DNA of 64,000 bases from Diorhabda sublineata (GCF_026230105.1 NC_079480.1:12628488-12692487); one strand, 5' to 3'; counted from the first letter of the stretch, positions 11,168 through 22,860 are shown. The notes: generated by a model not told the origin, from the letters alone. Numbers and translations are program-made.

Positions 11168-12310
11168 TTAAAATACTGGCACGAGTACGATTTCCGTGGC
11201 GCCTAGATTTGACTATACCATTTTGTAAATTGACTCAAAATAAATCGAAAATGAAGAATAAAATTTTTTGATATCTCGCTTCGCTTTCGAGATATCGACA
11301 CTTGAAGTTGGAAAAATTTATTTTCATTTAATATTTGTATATATCAACCTTATTTAATCTGATCTAACCTAACCTAACCTAACCTTCTCGTGATGCACTA
11401 TGAGTGAAAAAAGTTCAAAAATCGTGAATTTTTTACAGCCAATATTGTCTAAAAAATTTTTTTTGCGTGAGGATTATTTTAGTTTTATTTTATTATTATT
11501 TTTTTTTCTTATGGGGGGCTTGGCCCCCTCGACCCCACCAGGGGCCTTGGACCCCGGCGAGTTTGGAGAGGGGAGATTGGGGGCAGAAGAATTCGGAGCG
11601 CGTAGATTTGGAACGATTTTTTACAGTCATTTTTCTTATTCGGTTGATTTTGTCGTTAAAAATAGGATAAATGATGCAAAAATAATTGCTAGATAACTTT
11701 TCCAGGATAATTGTGAAATACTACAGTAGTTTGGCTTTTCAATTATAAAACAAACGATAATAAATTACTTTTGAAAGCAATCAGAACGTACTTTTTGCTC
11801 GAAAGAGAATATTTTTACATTAAATTACTTATTAAATCTTCAAACTATCATTAAATTTTATTTTTTATTTTATAAATAATGAAAAAAAGCCGACAATTAT
11901 TTATGAAAAACATCAAATTCTTCATTTATTTATCGTATTGTAAGTTATATTCATCAAAGAGTGATGAAAGTTATCAAAATTGGCTCATTTTGCTATAAAA
12001 ATCTGTTTTTTTCAATATAATTTTGGAGTATCGGGGTAAATAATATAAAAGATTAAATAAAAAATCTTTTGCTTATTGAATTACAAGATTCTTATTGAAT
12101 TTGAAGTGATAAAATATTCATTTGAAACGAAGTATTAAACGCCATCTGTTCAATAAAACGAATTTTGAACTAACGTTTGATTATAACTTTAAGTATCGAT
12201 ATCTCGAAAGCGAAGCGAGATATCAGAAAATTTTATTCTTCATTTTCGATTTATTTTGGCCTAATTAAGCCAAATCGCGGCGCCACGGAAATCGTGCTCT
12301 CCCCAAAATA
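11168..12310. mobile_element. Non-autonomous element with about 130-bp imperfect TIRs
   Basis: The left arm (about 11171-11305) and right arm (about 12190-12300) are inverted copies. Both carry ACGATTTCCGTGGCGCC, AAAATAAATCGAAAATGAAG, AATAAAATTTT and the hairpin GATATCTCG...CGAGATATC, which is itself a near-palindrome (GATATCTCGCTTCGCTTTCG followed by AGATATC). The roughly 900-bp interior is AT-rich except for a GC-rich patch at 11510-11600 and encodes no recognisable transposase. The outermost nucleotides and target duplication are not clear. Confidence 0.75.
11364..11385. repeat. Short interstitial TTAGG-type run
   Basis: About four CCTAA units. Similar runs lie at 45044-45059 (TTAGG orientation) and 58638-58661. 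TTAGG is the canonical insect telomere repeat, but runs this short are common in insect genomes. Confidence 0.6.
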
Positions 12311-12349
12311 CTTACAGTAAATAATTTATTGTATTTAATTCAGGGGGAT

Positions 12350-12865
12350 ACGGTTAGGTTTATTTATATAGTGGGGAGGGGCTCTATCCTGCATGAACCA
12401 CATGTTTGCGAATGTTTACAGGAATATTACATAACATGGGTGGGAAATCATTTTTGAGAAATTATCGCTGACCATTCAGGTTCTTGTCCTACTAAATTAT
12501 AAATTAGTATCCAGTATTCCTGCTCACACATTAACAAAAAATCGATGTTAATTCTTTGTTTCAATTGTAGTTTGAGGATTTTCATCTGTCCAAAAACGTA
12601 AAGTCTAATGAAACTAGCTTTATCAGTAAACAAGACTTCCAGCTCGTTGTTTATATAGAAACCAACAAGCATAGACCTTGGAGTTGCTCTTAGATAATTT
12701 TGAAGTTCTCGTATAGATCCTTGTTGACCTTCTCCACTTTTTTTTGGTAGGGCATTTCCTAAAATATCATTTTATAAAACATAATGGAAACTAGTTTACT
12801 TAATTTATATGGACAAACCTGTTTCCCCTAAGCTACGTTCAACTCTAACAAAATTTCTTCTCGGA
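12350..12865 (-). pseudogene. Tc1/mariner-group transposase relic (family M3, copy 1)
   Basis: Minus-strand frames give, in order, LPKKSGEGQQGSIRELQNYL, then INNELEVLFTDKASFIRLYV with the first catalytic aspartate. A frameshift to TDENPQTTIETKN follows, then FFVNV.AGILDTNL and finally MWFMQDRAPPHYINKP with the second aspartate. This is the order seen in insect transposases with ENPH, NVWAGI and QDGAPPH blocks. The part with the third catalytic residue is missing. A second copy of the same repeat lies at 51900-52560; both copies stop matching at the same CTCGGAAAG text. Confidence 0.78.
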
Positions 12866-12879
12866 AAGCGTCGTACCAA

Positions 12880-13340
12880 AAGAAAACTGGTAGAACATCA
12901 GTCAAACACAATATCGATATTGATGATGTCAAGCCAAAGGCAATCAGCTCGCAGACCACCAGGAGCGAAGAGAGAAGAAGCTGAAAGAATAATTCGCGAG
13001 TTGGAAGAGTCTAATCCATGGGTGTCTCTGGTGGTACTAGTGTATAAAACTGATTTTACATGGGATTTGGACTATGGCAATTCAATATCATGCCATTTGG
13101 GCTTTGTAATGAGCTAGCAATGATTGGAAGGCTAAAAGAAATTTAATGGACTTTAGAATTCGTATTCAAACGACGTCAAGTTGCCCATCTCATGTTAAAC
13201 CCGAAGAAGTTTAGCTCTGCCAAGACTGATTCAACCATCTAGGTCATATAGTATGGAGTGAAAGAGTGGCGGTGGAGTCAGAGAAAATTGCCTCCATCCG
13301 AAAAAACATCAATTTGGAGTTGTTCCAAGCAATTAACTCG
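12880..13340 (+). pseudogene. Ty3/gypsy retrotransposon pol scrap
   Basis: The frame reads RRPPGAKREEAERIIRELEE then NPWVSLVVLVYK, the start of a gypsy reverse transcriptase (KREEADKII...SPWVSPVVLV). After an internal deletion another frame gives GLWQFNIMPFGLCN, the conserved RT palm segment just after the catalytic box. LMLNPKKFS and ERVAVESEKIASIRK follow. The YxDD region and the rest of pol are not readable. A very broken internal fragment. Confidence 0.8.
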
Positions 13341-13479
13341 ACTTAAAGAAGAAGCAGGCGTTTTCCACGGGGATGAAGACCACGTTCGAAACCTTGAAAC
13401 ACGGCGGTGGATACAAATTTCCAAGAACTTTTTGAATTGTTTTTTCTAACCTAATTACAGTATTTCATGGCCGTTTTTA

Positions 13480-13740
13480 TAGAATCAATTTTTAGGAATG
13501 TCTTTTTGTTTATTTACATTCTAGAACAGAATTATCGAGAAATCCGTTGTGTATAAATAGGCGCTGCTTTATCATTCAGTAAATAAACTGATATCATCTC
13601 AAATATATCAGGATAGATATGTAAACGTATGTATTTAAATAAATTAGTATGTTAAGAATTAGAAATAAGTGTTTAGTAATAGGGTTTTTAGTGTTATTGC
13701 AAAAATGAATTGTGTATAAACTAACCCCGCCAATAAAAAC
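13480..13740 (+). repeat. Possible solo LTR or LTR fragment
   Basis: It contains TTCTAGAACAGAATTATCG and a TATA-like TATAAATAGG (near 13551), then TCAGTAAATAAA. It sits just after the gypsy scrap. A similar arrangement (TTCCAGAAG, then TATATAAAGCG) lies in the deadpan intron near 27730. No paired LTR was found. Confidence 0.35.
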
Positions 13741-15370
13741 GGTACACAGTACGATCTCAGCATCCTAAAATTGGCTAATGTGTAGATTCAAAATGTCCTT
13801 ATAAAAAAAGACAAAGATTTGAACTTAGGTTATGTTTTACTCTGTACACATACGCAAGATACGAAAAAAAAACCCAGAAGATCGTGTTTGGGTGGACGTT
13901 CCGAAAAATCGGAATATTTGGATGAAGACAAGTTCGATTAGAATATTCTATGTTAGATTTTGTGATTAATAGATTCGATTTATTGATTTTTTTGTTTCAA
14001 AATTATAAATAAAAACTCCATTCCTATGAATATTTTTTCTAACCCTGATGAGTATCTCACAAGCATCATTAAAAAAAATTCATTGTAAACTATGTCTTAT
14101 ATCTAACGCCGCCACCTGTTCCTTTCTGGACCATAAAAGATTAATCTCCCACATACCCTTTTTCTTCAAGGACTAGTTCTAGGGTTCATTAGGGCGTGTA
14201 ACGGTAAACTTCAAAGGAAATCGTCCGAATTAGCTTTCGCCCTCTTGAGGGTTTCTTCACAAAAGAATCTTGAGACCTACTTCTTTCGCCCTTTTAAATT
14301 TCAATTGTCCATCATGAATTTAATAGGTCGGTTATTCTATACCAGAAAATTAGGTAGAAAGGATGTCGGCAAACAATTTTTTTCTTCTGATAAAAAACAA
14401 GAAAATATTTGTTAAATGATCTCGATTTGAAGTATGAGAGGAGATTTAACTTGATTTTATGATTGTTTGTATTTCTGTCTTGTAAATAGCAAACAGAACT
14501 GCTTGTATTTGTATGAAATATTAATAATTTTTAACAATAGATCTTCTCCCTGAAAAAATAGTATAATATTCAACTATATTACCACGAGGATGGTCACAGA
14601 ACTATCTTAGTGCTGTGGCAAACAGTGAATTTTGAAGAAAAATTGGCAATGATAGGAGTCTGAAAATTGGTATGCTGGCTAGGGATGCCAAAAGAAAATT
14701 TTAACGTATATATGTCGAAGTGGGGGGAAACAGGAGGTACAGCAAGTTGTCTAATTTCGAGGATTTTTCATGTTTTTTATACGATTTTTGAATATTTTCT
14801 TCGCTGTACAAAATGTGCGGAATTTTGAAGCATTACTAATAGTAGATATGGTGATTACAGACCTCGAATAATGAGCCTATTCGTTATTGAGCCTTTTACT
14901 ACATTTTGTTTAGCATTTAAGGAGCCACAATTTTTGGTTTTTTCAGAGCATATTCGACGAATCTTCAGTATAGGGATCGATTTCAAAATTTTACTGAAGC
15001 GAAATCCTTTTGACCATTTTGCAGGGGCGCAGGGAAAACAAATTTGGGAATAAAATTTGAATCTTTTCTTGTAGAACTTCTTTCTTTCGAATTTTACTCT
15101 ATTTGTTTTTATACTTTTTTGATTTTTGGTTGATTGATTTGAGTGGGTGATTGATTACCCTCCCTTTCAGAAAATTATCACCTGCGTCCATCCCCAAGTT
15201 TAAAATTTTCACACTTACAAGCTTGAGACATTGCATTAGAATGAAATAAATTACCTCAATATAAATAAGATAAATGTAGGTAATATTTTTCGTGTAAATA
15301 CCGAAGAAAAAAGGGAGGTGTTGCCCCCCTTCTCCCATCATTTCTTCTATCATTAATTGCAGTTTGCCAA
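13740..15370. other. Intergenic region with small mobile-element scraps
   Basis: No gene. CCACGAGGATGGTCACAGAA near 14582 resembles the mariner end at 59343. At 14237-14275 the minus strand reads like the GAAGAAACCCTCAAGAGGGC-GAAAG segment near the ends of Penelope-like elements; this is weak. Confidence 0.3.
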
Positions 15371-15499
15371 TGCACTACCTGGCCCAACAAAGAAAACACA
15401 AAAATTTTGGAAAAAAAATATTTATGTTATTATGTTCAATACCGTTTTTATAAAAATAAGAATCGTAAAGCTTCTCTAAACAGCTATTAACTAACTGAA

Positions 15500-16200
15500 T
15501 AATCCAAGGGGCCAAATTTGGCGAATAGAGTGCATGATGTAGCAATTAAAATTTTAATCCATTATTTTGGCCATTACAATAACGGATTTGTAAGCTGGTG
15601 CATTGTCTTGATGAAACAGCATTTTCTTCTTAGCCAAATGCGGCTGATATGCTTGTTTTCTTCGCTCAATAAGTTCGTATAATACCCGACGTTGATAGTT
15701 TTTTCTTCTTCAATATAGTCGATGAAAATTATCCCAAAAAATCGATGCCATAACCTTGCCTGCAGATGGAACGGTCTTTGCCTTCCTTGGAGTCGGTTTT
15801 TCCTTTTCAGTCCATTGTTCTGATTGTTTCGGGTGTGAAGTGATGAATCCACGTTTAATCCATGGTTATGGAACAGCGCAAAAATTCTGCTTTATTTCTG
15901 TGAAATACTCGATGGAAATATCCTCACAACGTTGTTTTTTTCCATTGCGACCGCTTTGTGGATTTCCTTCAATATTTCTAGAGTCGTTACCTCATTTGGT
16001 CGACCACTGCGATGCTGGTCTTCGAAGGTCGTACGGCCGCCACATATTTCACTGAAAGAGCTGTCTCACTCAGAGTACAATATAGTTGAGCATCCAAATA
16101 AAAGTATTGTATCACATAACGATGATCAATTTTATCCATGTTTACAAATTCACTAAAAACGTTCCCAATTGATGGCTACCAAATAAATACTAAAGAACGT
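15500..16200 (-). pseudogene. mariner transposase relic (family M1, copy 2)
   Basis: Minus-strand pieces correspond block by block to the copy at 59345-60290. They include an N-terminal HTH/D1 zone (around 15850-16150), a segment encoding EKEKPTPKKAKTVPSAGKV-like text, and IIFIDYIEEEKTINVGYYTN. The second catalytic block is frameshifted (RRKCCFIKTMHQLTNPLL). Stops and indels are scattered through it. The right side shares GATGGCTACCAAATAAATAC with the 60290 copy. Confidence 0.8.
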
Positions 16201-16289
16201 GGCGTCTTCAAACTTGAAACATTTTTCAATCAACTACCGCCATCTCTAGCTCAGCTCAGGTAGTTCTGGCACTCGTCAGGTCAGTCTGT

Positions 16290-17170
16290 AATGGTAGTAT
16301 TGTTTTATTTAAAACAACTTTGTACTTTGGTTAAGAAATAGTTATAAATTTCTATAATTTCTCAGACCTTTTTATATATTAATGCATCTAAATGTTCTTG
16401 ATTTTAGGTCTCTTCTATTCTAAAATTTTTAATTTTCTGAAATTATTTGTTTCATCTGAAGTTTTATCTAAATTAATGAATAACAAAGAATGATGATGAA
16501 AAAGAAAATATATACTCGAATCCACAACACTTGATCTCACCGAAGAAAGCAATACGGCCGTTCTTAATTCGTTGCCGGATAAATCTCGTGCAAGGCACGA
16601 AAAACAGAAAAAATTATAAATAAAATGTTTATAATTCTCTATTATTTATTTTGTTTCCTTAGTGCAATTGAAAATTGGATTTTATGCGTCGTCTAAAAAA
16701 TGTTATGCACGCCGCGGCTGAAATGCTACTTTGCTGGACTCGTCTGTTGCTCGCCTCGCTTTGCTCGCCTCGCAATTTTTAGATTCGTCCAACAAAATAG
16801 CATTTTCAGTACTTGGCATACAAATAACTATTGCTGAAAACAGAATTATAAACATATATTTGACTAAATTTTAGAAATATAGATTAAGAATATCTTCCGT
16901 TTAATTTTTGATATTGATTCAAATCCAAAAAATCGCCATGTGACTTCATTTTTTTGTTTTCTTTTCCGAAAGCAGTTTATGAGTTACATGGCACGCAATT
17001 TCAGGAGTGTTTTATCAATCAAAATTTGAAAAATATTTTGCAAAATGACGATGACGTTTCACACTTCTTAATGATATTACAACAGTATTATAATTACATT
17101 TGAGATATACAATATGTCTCTTATTTTATGCTCTATTAACGTATCGCATTAGCTATTTTTTTATTATGTC
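16290..17170. other. Intergenic region containing a GC-rich hairpin
   Basis: AT-rich except for the hairpin at 16718-16809, which has its own entry. Nothing else is recognised. Confidence 0.4.
16718..16809. repeat. 92-bp imperfect palindrome with a duplicated loop
   Basis: The left arm CTGAAATGCTACTTTGCTGG pairs with the right arm CCAACAAAATAGCATTTTCA followed by G. AGACGAGTCC/GGATTCGTCC-type bases extend the stem. The loop contains a tandem GCTCGCCTCGCTTT / GCTCGCCTCGC duplication. It is far more GC-rich than its surroundings. It may be the core of a small hairpin MITE. Confidence 0.7.
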
Positions 17171-17174
17171 AATG

Positions 17175-17450
17175 TGACTGAGAAGAATGATAAATCTATC
17201 AATTTAACTTCTTCTTACTATTGTATTCGTTAAGACTTATTGTAAACTGTAAACCTTCATCTGATGGGAGCCAACCTCGTACTTAAGCGATTCCATATGT
17301 CCCTTAGATACTTGTTCCATTAACTTATCAAATTACTTACCCTTATTTTTGTATTGATGTGGCTCTAACTACCATAAATATCCATTTATATAAGTAATTA
17401 TAGCTTTTGTATTCAATAAGATTTAGTATTTAAAAAGCAATGTTCTTTTT
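17175..17450 (-). repeat. Dispersed repeat A, copy 2 (inverted)
   Basis: Reverse-complemented it reads TTTTTAAATACTAAATCTTA, then GTTAGAGCCACATCAATACA, AAAATAAGGGTAAGTAA, ATGGAAC, and GAGGTTGGCTCCCATCAGAT. It matches copy 3 at 20338-20640 over at least 250 bp. Confidence 0.7.
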
Positions 17451-18180
17451 CGTACGCTTTTAGACGTGTATGGAAAAAGCAAAGTCTTAGTCAGCACTGT
17501 CCTTCAGACGATGGAACACTGATATACAGTGTCAGAACCTTTCCACATTTGTATAACAAAAAGGACCCATACAGGGAATTTCTATTGCTTAATCAGTCAT
17601 TTATAATGATCCTAATTTTACTACATAAAACAAAAAATTACAACCAAGAAAGTTTGGTTCAATGTTAATTTATGCTGCATAAACCAAGCTTAACTCTATT
17701 CTTTCGAAACTCATTTTTTTAAGCAAAAAAAATATTTTTTCCAAAAACAGAATGTTGTTTCACATACTACATCCAACAGAATGAATCCACGAAAAAAGTT
17801 TACAAAAATTGTACTCAATGATAATGGAAAATAAAGTAAACAGAAACTTCTAATACAGGTCTTTTGGACTAACAAAAAATAAACACCTTAACTTTTTATG
17901 AGATACTCTCCTTATTCTCGATCCCATTCAGAAAACCTCTTCAAATAGAAAAAATAAAATTGGTTAACAATCAACGTCTAATCTCTCCACAAACACCCAC
18001 CCACTTGTTCTCAAGATCAATTTTCTGTCTTTTTCTATCATCATCTCTCATCTAATAAGGGTAATAGTTAATATTTTCACATCCGTTTGGCCACACGACT
18101 TATTCGAAATTCCAGCGGCGTACGCAAAAATTTAAATTAAAACTAGAAGCAGCTTAACACTTTTCATAGTATTGTTTTCA

Positions 18181-18745
18181 AATAAATCGTTGAGTTTGAT
18201 TTTGGATGACCCTGATATAGGATTGTTTTCCTCTGCAGAACTTGGTTTTTAATGTTTTAGATGGAGTCAATTTGCATCTGTATACAGCAAGTGCAGTGTG
18301 TACAACGATTGTCAGAAAAAATTCTGATCTAATCAAGAAACAAGACATTTTTTTCTTGATATATTATTTTTTTTAAGTCACGTTTTTTGCGATATTCCAA
18401 CCTTTTCAACGCTTCCAAATAATGATTCTCCTCAAACTAAGCATTGACACGTATGTGATAACGATAAATTTAAGGTGAGAAAACAGAAAAATATCACTGG
18501 GGGCTAAATCTGGTGAATGTTCAACCAATACGACGAGCAATTCGAGAATTTCAGTTATGGCAATCAACGAAATATGTTATCCAGATGTAAAATCATTTTT
18601 TTCTCTTCAAATGCCTCCTTAACGGTAACTTCTAGTGTAATAAATCGTTGAGTTTGATTTTGGATGGTCCTGATGTAGGATTTGTTTCCTCTGCAGAGTT
18701 TGGTTTTTAATGTTTTACATGGAGTCATTTTGCATCTATTATCCT
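18181..18745. repeat. About 105-bp direct duplication (18181-18290 and 18640-18745)
   Basis: Both copies contain AATAAATCGTTGAGTTTGAT, then CCTCTGCAGA, TTGGTTTTTAATGTTTTA and ATGGAGTCA...TTTGCATCT. They are about 460 bp apart and differ at roughly a tenth of positions. The downstream copy is part of the transposase relic. Confidence 0.8.
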
Positions 18746-18870
18746 GATGTAAAAATACTTTTCTCTGTTGCTTTATTGCAATTTCTTCCTCAACCATTTC
18801 AAGCGATGTTGCTTAATACGCTTCTGTTATTGTTTTACCTTGCTGAAGGTAGTCGTTGGACACACTCTCA
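18380..18870 (-). pseudogene. mariner-type transposase relic with an internal duplication
   Basis: Minus strand: DYLQQGKTITEAY, EMVEEEIAIKQQRKVFLHQD (the second catalytic aspartate, then N), MTPCKTLKTKL, and SPDLAPSDIFLFSHLKFIV (the third aspartate). This is the mariner FLHQDNA...YSPDLAPSD pattern. The HQDN block is damaged downstream of the aspartate. A roughly 105-bp segment is repeated at 18181-18290. The N-terminus with the HTH and first aspartate is not seen. Confidence 0.75.
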
Positions 18871-20335
18871 ACATTATTCAAAAATCACTTTTCTGAGCAG
18901 GTTAGACGTTTTCAATGCACTGAATTGTTTATATCTGTACCTTGCAACAAAAAGGGCCAATGTCTATTTTCGTCAAATGACAGGAAACCCAATTTAAATT
19001 TGAGGAATTGGCTATTTTCGCATTTCCAGTAAATAACTTTGGCCTTGACAAAATATTTGAGTTTCAATGATCTAAGGTTTTAGGTTACAGGTTTAGTTTA
19101 GAGGTATATCCTGGTTTCATCTATAATTATGAATAGATCCAAAATTTCTAATAATTCGTCAATAAGACTTGAAAACTGCTCATAGGAATCCGCTTTTGGT
19201 CCAAAGTGAGCGAAAGAGGTACCCAAAGCGCGGATGGCTTACACATGCATAATTTAGTTAATCAGAAGACAAAACTAGGGTTGCTACAGAAAAAGTATGC
19301 ATGTGCCAAAGGATAGCGACTGTAAGCTGTTTAACGTGTGAAATTTCACATTAAACTTGGGAAAACTGCAACTGAAACTAATAATTTATTGAAAGTGTTT
19401 GGCAATGAATGTTTTCTGATACATATTTGAAGCACTCCAGGACTTTTTTGATTTATGTGGGGCGATTAAATGTTCACTTAAGGTTAAGTATTTTCTGCAG
19501 TCAGTGAGGATACGCGTAACAGACACAGAAACTTGTCAACTTTGGCATAGAGGAAGACATTCTGACGACATGAAATAATCGTGAATGAGTTTGCTGTGGT
19601 TAATGCGTTGTCTTCTTATTGTCACAGCTTCTCTTCTACACAAAAAATTTGAGGTATTGTTTTTCTTGTCTTCTCCCTTTCTGTGCTACTTGTTGTAGCC
19701 AAGTTTTCGTGAGTCTTCATTTCATATTTTTCTGCTTCTGTCACTTTTCTCTTTAAGGCTTTGTGGTGTTTTTTCTCTTTATGTTTATGGTTTGAGCTTC
19801 TCTAAAATTATCTCTTTTCTTATCTTGTCGATCCTCGTTTTCCATGCTATAGTGAATAATTCCCAACATTAAAATTTTTATATAAAAATGATTTCTTATC
19901 TTTAACGCTGATATAAATTCATTCAATATATGCTATTACGATTAATTATAAATCTTAACTTAATGCATCCCTTAATGCAACGACACTGCATCGGACCAGA
20001 GACCTGAAGAACTCGAACATTAACAGTTATTTCCCATGTCTCACTCTTCTATATATTCACCTTGATCCGTGGGAACTTCACATACCTTTACAGATATTTC
20101 ACATGGTTCACTCAGTCAGCGGTGTTGTCATATCCATTTATTCATTGTATATGATGGGATTAAACAACTGAAAATTATGTAAACAAACAGAAGCAGATAA
20201 AGTATTGTATAAAGCTCGTCAAATAGTTGTTTTATTATTAAAAAAATTAAGCTGACATAAAAACTTGAACAATCGGTAAATCTTATTTTATAGCTAAAAT
20301 ATTTTTCACGGAAATAAAATAACATAATTCCCATC
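18870..20335. other. Intergenic region, nothing recognised
   Basis: AT-rich, with short frames only. I see no terminal repeats and no known domain. Confidence 0.45.
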
Positions 20336-20337
20336 TT

Positions 20338-20640
20338 TGTAAAAACTATTTATTAACAAAAAATATAAATAAAGTGGTTTCTATAATCTAACTACTGAGC
20401 TCGTTGGATGTCAAGACTATTAACAACACACAACACACACGCTCTCTTAAATACTAATTATATTACAGTAAATTGTATACGTTAGAGCCACATCAATACA
20501 AAAATAAGGGTAAGTAAGTAAATGGAACTTCAAGTGACTAAGAGACACTAAGAATCACTTAACTATGACGTTGGTTCTCATTAGGAGCGATCAGTGTACA
20601 ATATATCTTAACGAGTCCAATAGTAACTAGAGGTAGATTT
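20338..20640 (+). repeat. Dispersed repeat A, copy 3
   Basis: It contains AAAACTATTTATTAACAAAA, TTAAATACTAATTA, GTTAGAGCCACATCAATACA, AAAATAAGGGTAAGTAAGTA and TATGACGTTGGTTCTCATTA, then TCTTAACGAGTCCAATAG. It aligns with copies 1 and 2. Confidence 0.7.
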
Positions 20641-21194
20641 ATGATTCGTCAGAATCATATTATTATAAGATAAAATTAGATAATCCGAAACGAGACGTTA
20701 ACGGAGATTAAAATAAGGGACGATATATAATTAGCTTCCACTGATATAAGAAAATGTAGTTGTTTGGTGAACATGGAGAAAAAAGATTTTTTATTATAAA
20801 TTAAATATTTTTTCGTGAAGAAACCGAGGAAAAGTTACTGAAATGAGCCAGGTCTCATGGAAAATAATAAGTATGCTTATCTGCTTCCAAAAGTGTCCAT
20901 ATGAATAAAGGTGTTGCTGAACGTCCTGAACCTTTATTTAATACTACCACGAGAGAAATGGTTAATAAAATTCGTATCCAGGGAGGATGCTGCGATTGCC
21001 TAATACTGATCTAAAGCTCGCTCGCGTTAAAATTAAAAGGAATGTTTGGATACCTTCAAATGTTATTCGACTGAAGTTTTTCGTCAAATATATCACAGGT
21101 CTATGATATTATCAAGAGAAATAACGTATAAAACGATGGAAAAGTTGAAAATACCAAATAAAGACATGGAAGTCATGGCAAGATCCAGGAAAAA

Positions 21195-21640
21195 CTAATA
21201 TTTTGGAACCACAATCACAAATAAAGGAAACAAAAGAAAGAAAATAGAATAGCAAAAAGTAGGAATGGTATTAAAAATGTAAAAAATAAAATAAGAATGT
21301 ACTAACCAATAATAATCATCAGGTACCTACGTATGTGAAACCTGGACAATGAATAAAAAATAACATAACAAACTAGAAATATGGGAACGTGAAATACTCA
21401 GAAATTGAAGGAATTGAAGAAGATGGAGTATACAGAACAAGAACAAACAGAGAATTGTTAGGATTGTATAAGCACCCAATAGGCAGAGATAGGGGAGTAA
21501 AATGGATAGTAAAAGATGGAGAAGGCCGGAAAAAAGAAAAGGAAGACCAAGAATGAAATGCTGGGAAGAAGTGGCAATGAAAGACTGACAGAAGATGGCA
21601 AACGTAAGCGTATTCAACGAAATACGTATGTAAATTTTCT
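21195..21640 (+). pseudogene. RTE-like LINE ORF2 C-terminal relic
   Basis: Readable + strand blocks are a FGTTITNKGNK-like piece (of the FKYLGSTIT type), GTYVCETWTMNKK, LEIWEREILRN, EDGVYRTRTNRELLGLY, and finally KRKGRPRMKCWEEVAMKD with KMANVSVFNEIRM. CETWT, WERKILR and RGRPR.RW are the usual C-terminal landmarks of this LINE group. Frames change repeatedly. The RT catalytic part is not present here. Confidence 0.75.
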
Positions 21641-21649
21641 TTAGAAAGA

Positions 21650-22590
21650 AAATATTTTCATAATTTTTGTAAATTTATCTCGCATATCAAATTATTAAAT
21701 TTGATATATTAGTTGCAATATAGTATTTGGGTAGCTTTACTTATTATTTTGATAATATGACAACAGCGCGACGTCGTTCTTTAATAATGTAGTGGCCACA
21801 TGAGAAGAAACACCCTCTGACCAATTGAGTAGTGGGGGAACATTCCCACGGTGTGTATTGGAATTTCTTCTGGTTTTTTTTTAAACAATCATTCTACGAA
21901 TGTCATTTGAAGTGAACTCAAGTAATTTTATGAAAATTGTGCTCAAAGTTATTGGAAAAAAAATATTAAAAACTCGCTTTGGTGGATGTGCTAGTGCGAA
22001 ATTTCAGTGGATTATTATTTTTAATTGAACGTAATTTCGGTAAGTTAAAAAATCCCGATTGTAAATGCTGATTGACTTGTACTTTCTGTATGTCAATACA
22101 CTAACAAAAAGAGCTTGAATATTTCGTCTAAATCAAATCAAAATTTGTACCGCTATTTCTTATATTTCTTAACCGCAAGCACCACAAAAAATCTGCAACC
22201 TATAAAATCAAAGAATTTCATGATTTGGCACTCAACTTCTTTGACTTAATACCAAAAAGTGACCTAAAAATTCACGGTAACATTTAACATGTTGAGCCCC
22301 AATCAAAACTGATAAACTTTCCTCAGAGCCCAAATTTTTTTTTGTGTTTTTACACTCCATGGGGTGAGGATCCAAGGAAAAATAATAAAAAGATTTATTT
22401 CGAATAAAAAGTGCAAAAAATCATGTTTTATGTGTGCATTATACAAATTTGGAGTTAGCCGGATAGTTGCAAGGAAACTTTTATTGGGGACTTTTATACT
22501 AGCAAAGAAAACGATAAAGGAGTAACAAAACTAAAATGTATTGTGTACAAAGTATGCAGATGAGATAATAAGCATTGACAGACGATCAGA
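21650..22590. other. Intergenic region, nothing recognised
   Basis: AT-rich with no motif I can name. Confidence 0.4.
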
Positions 22591-22860
22591 AATGGTTATA
22601 AAACCTTAAGCTGTGGTCGAATATAACCAAGACAAATCTTCTATAAATCTGTCTAATCAAATGGCAAGTTACAACACTTCTTTGAGAAGGACGTTGACAG
22701 AGCGTAGAAAAATTGCTGTTGCGCTGTTATATGCTACAGAAATGGTAAATACCCATATTCTTTACAAAAGAATAACAAAAAAATATAGCAATTACAAATC
22801 TCAAATCAGTGTAGCAAAAAAGTTACTAAGAAAAGAAACTTCGACTGTTGCTGATTAAGA
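22590..22860 (+). pseudogene. piggyBac transposase C-terminal relic
   Basis: The frame 22613-22858 reads VVEYNQDKSSINLSNQMASY, then RRTLTERRKIAVALLYATEM, VNTHILYKRITKK and ISVAKKLLR. This is the DDE_Tnp_1_7 (piggyBac) pattern YN..KGGVD..DQM..Y...R...RW..K...LL....VNA..LY. The catalytic aspartate normally in GVDLSDQM is replaced (SINLSNQM). Everything N-terminal of this block is missing, so it is dead. Confidence 0.8.

Noticed and set aside
11400..11696. 98-codon + strand frame and overlapping 67-codon frame with a Pro/Gly-rich segment
   Set aside because: They lie inside the long-TIR element. The Pro/Gly stretch is just translation of the GC-rich hairpins, and no start context or homology supports a gene.
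21327..21617. 96-codon minus frame, very leucine-rich, membrane-like
   Set aside because: It is the antisense reading of the RTE-like LINE C-terminus; the hydrophobicity comes from its AT-rich, lysine-coding sense strand.
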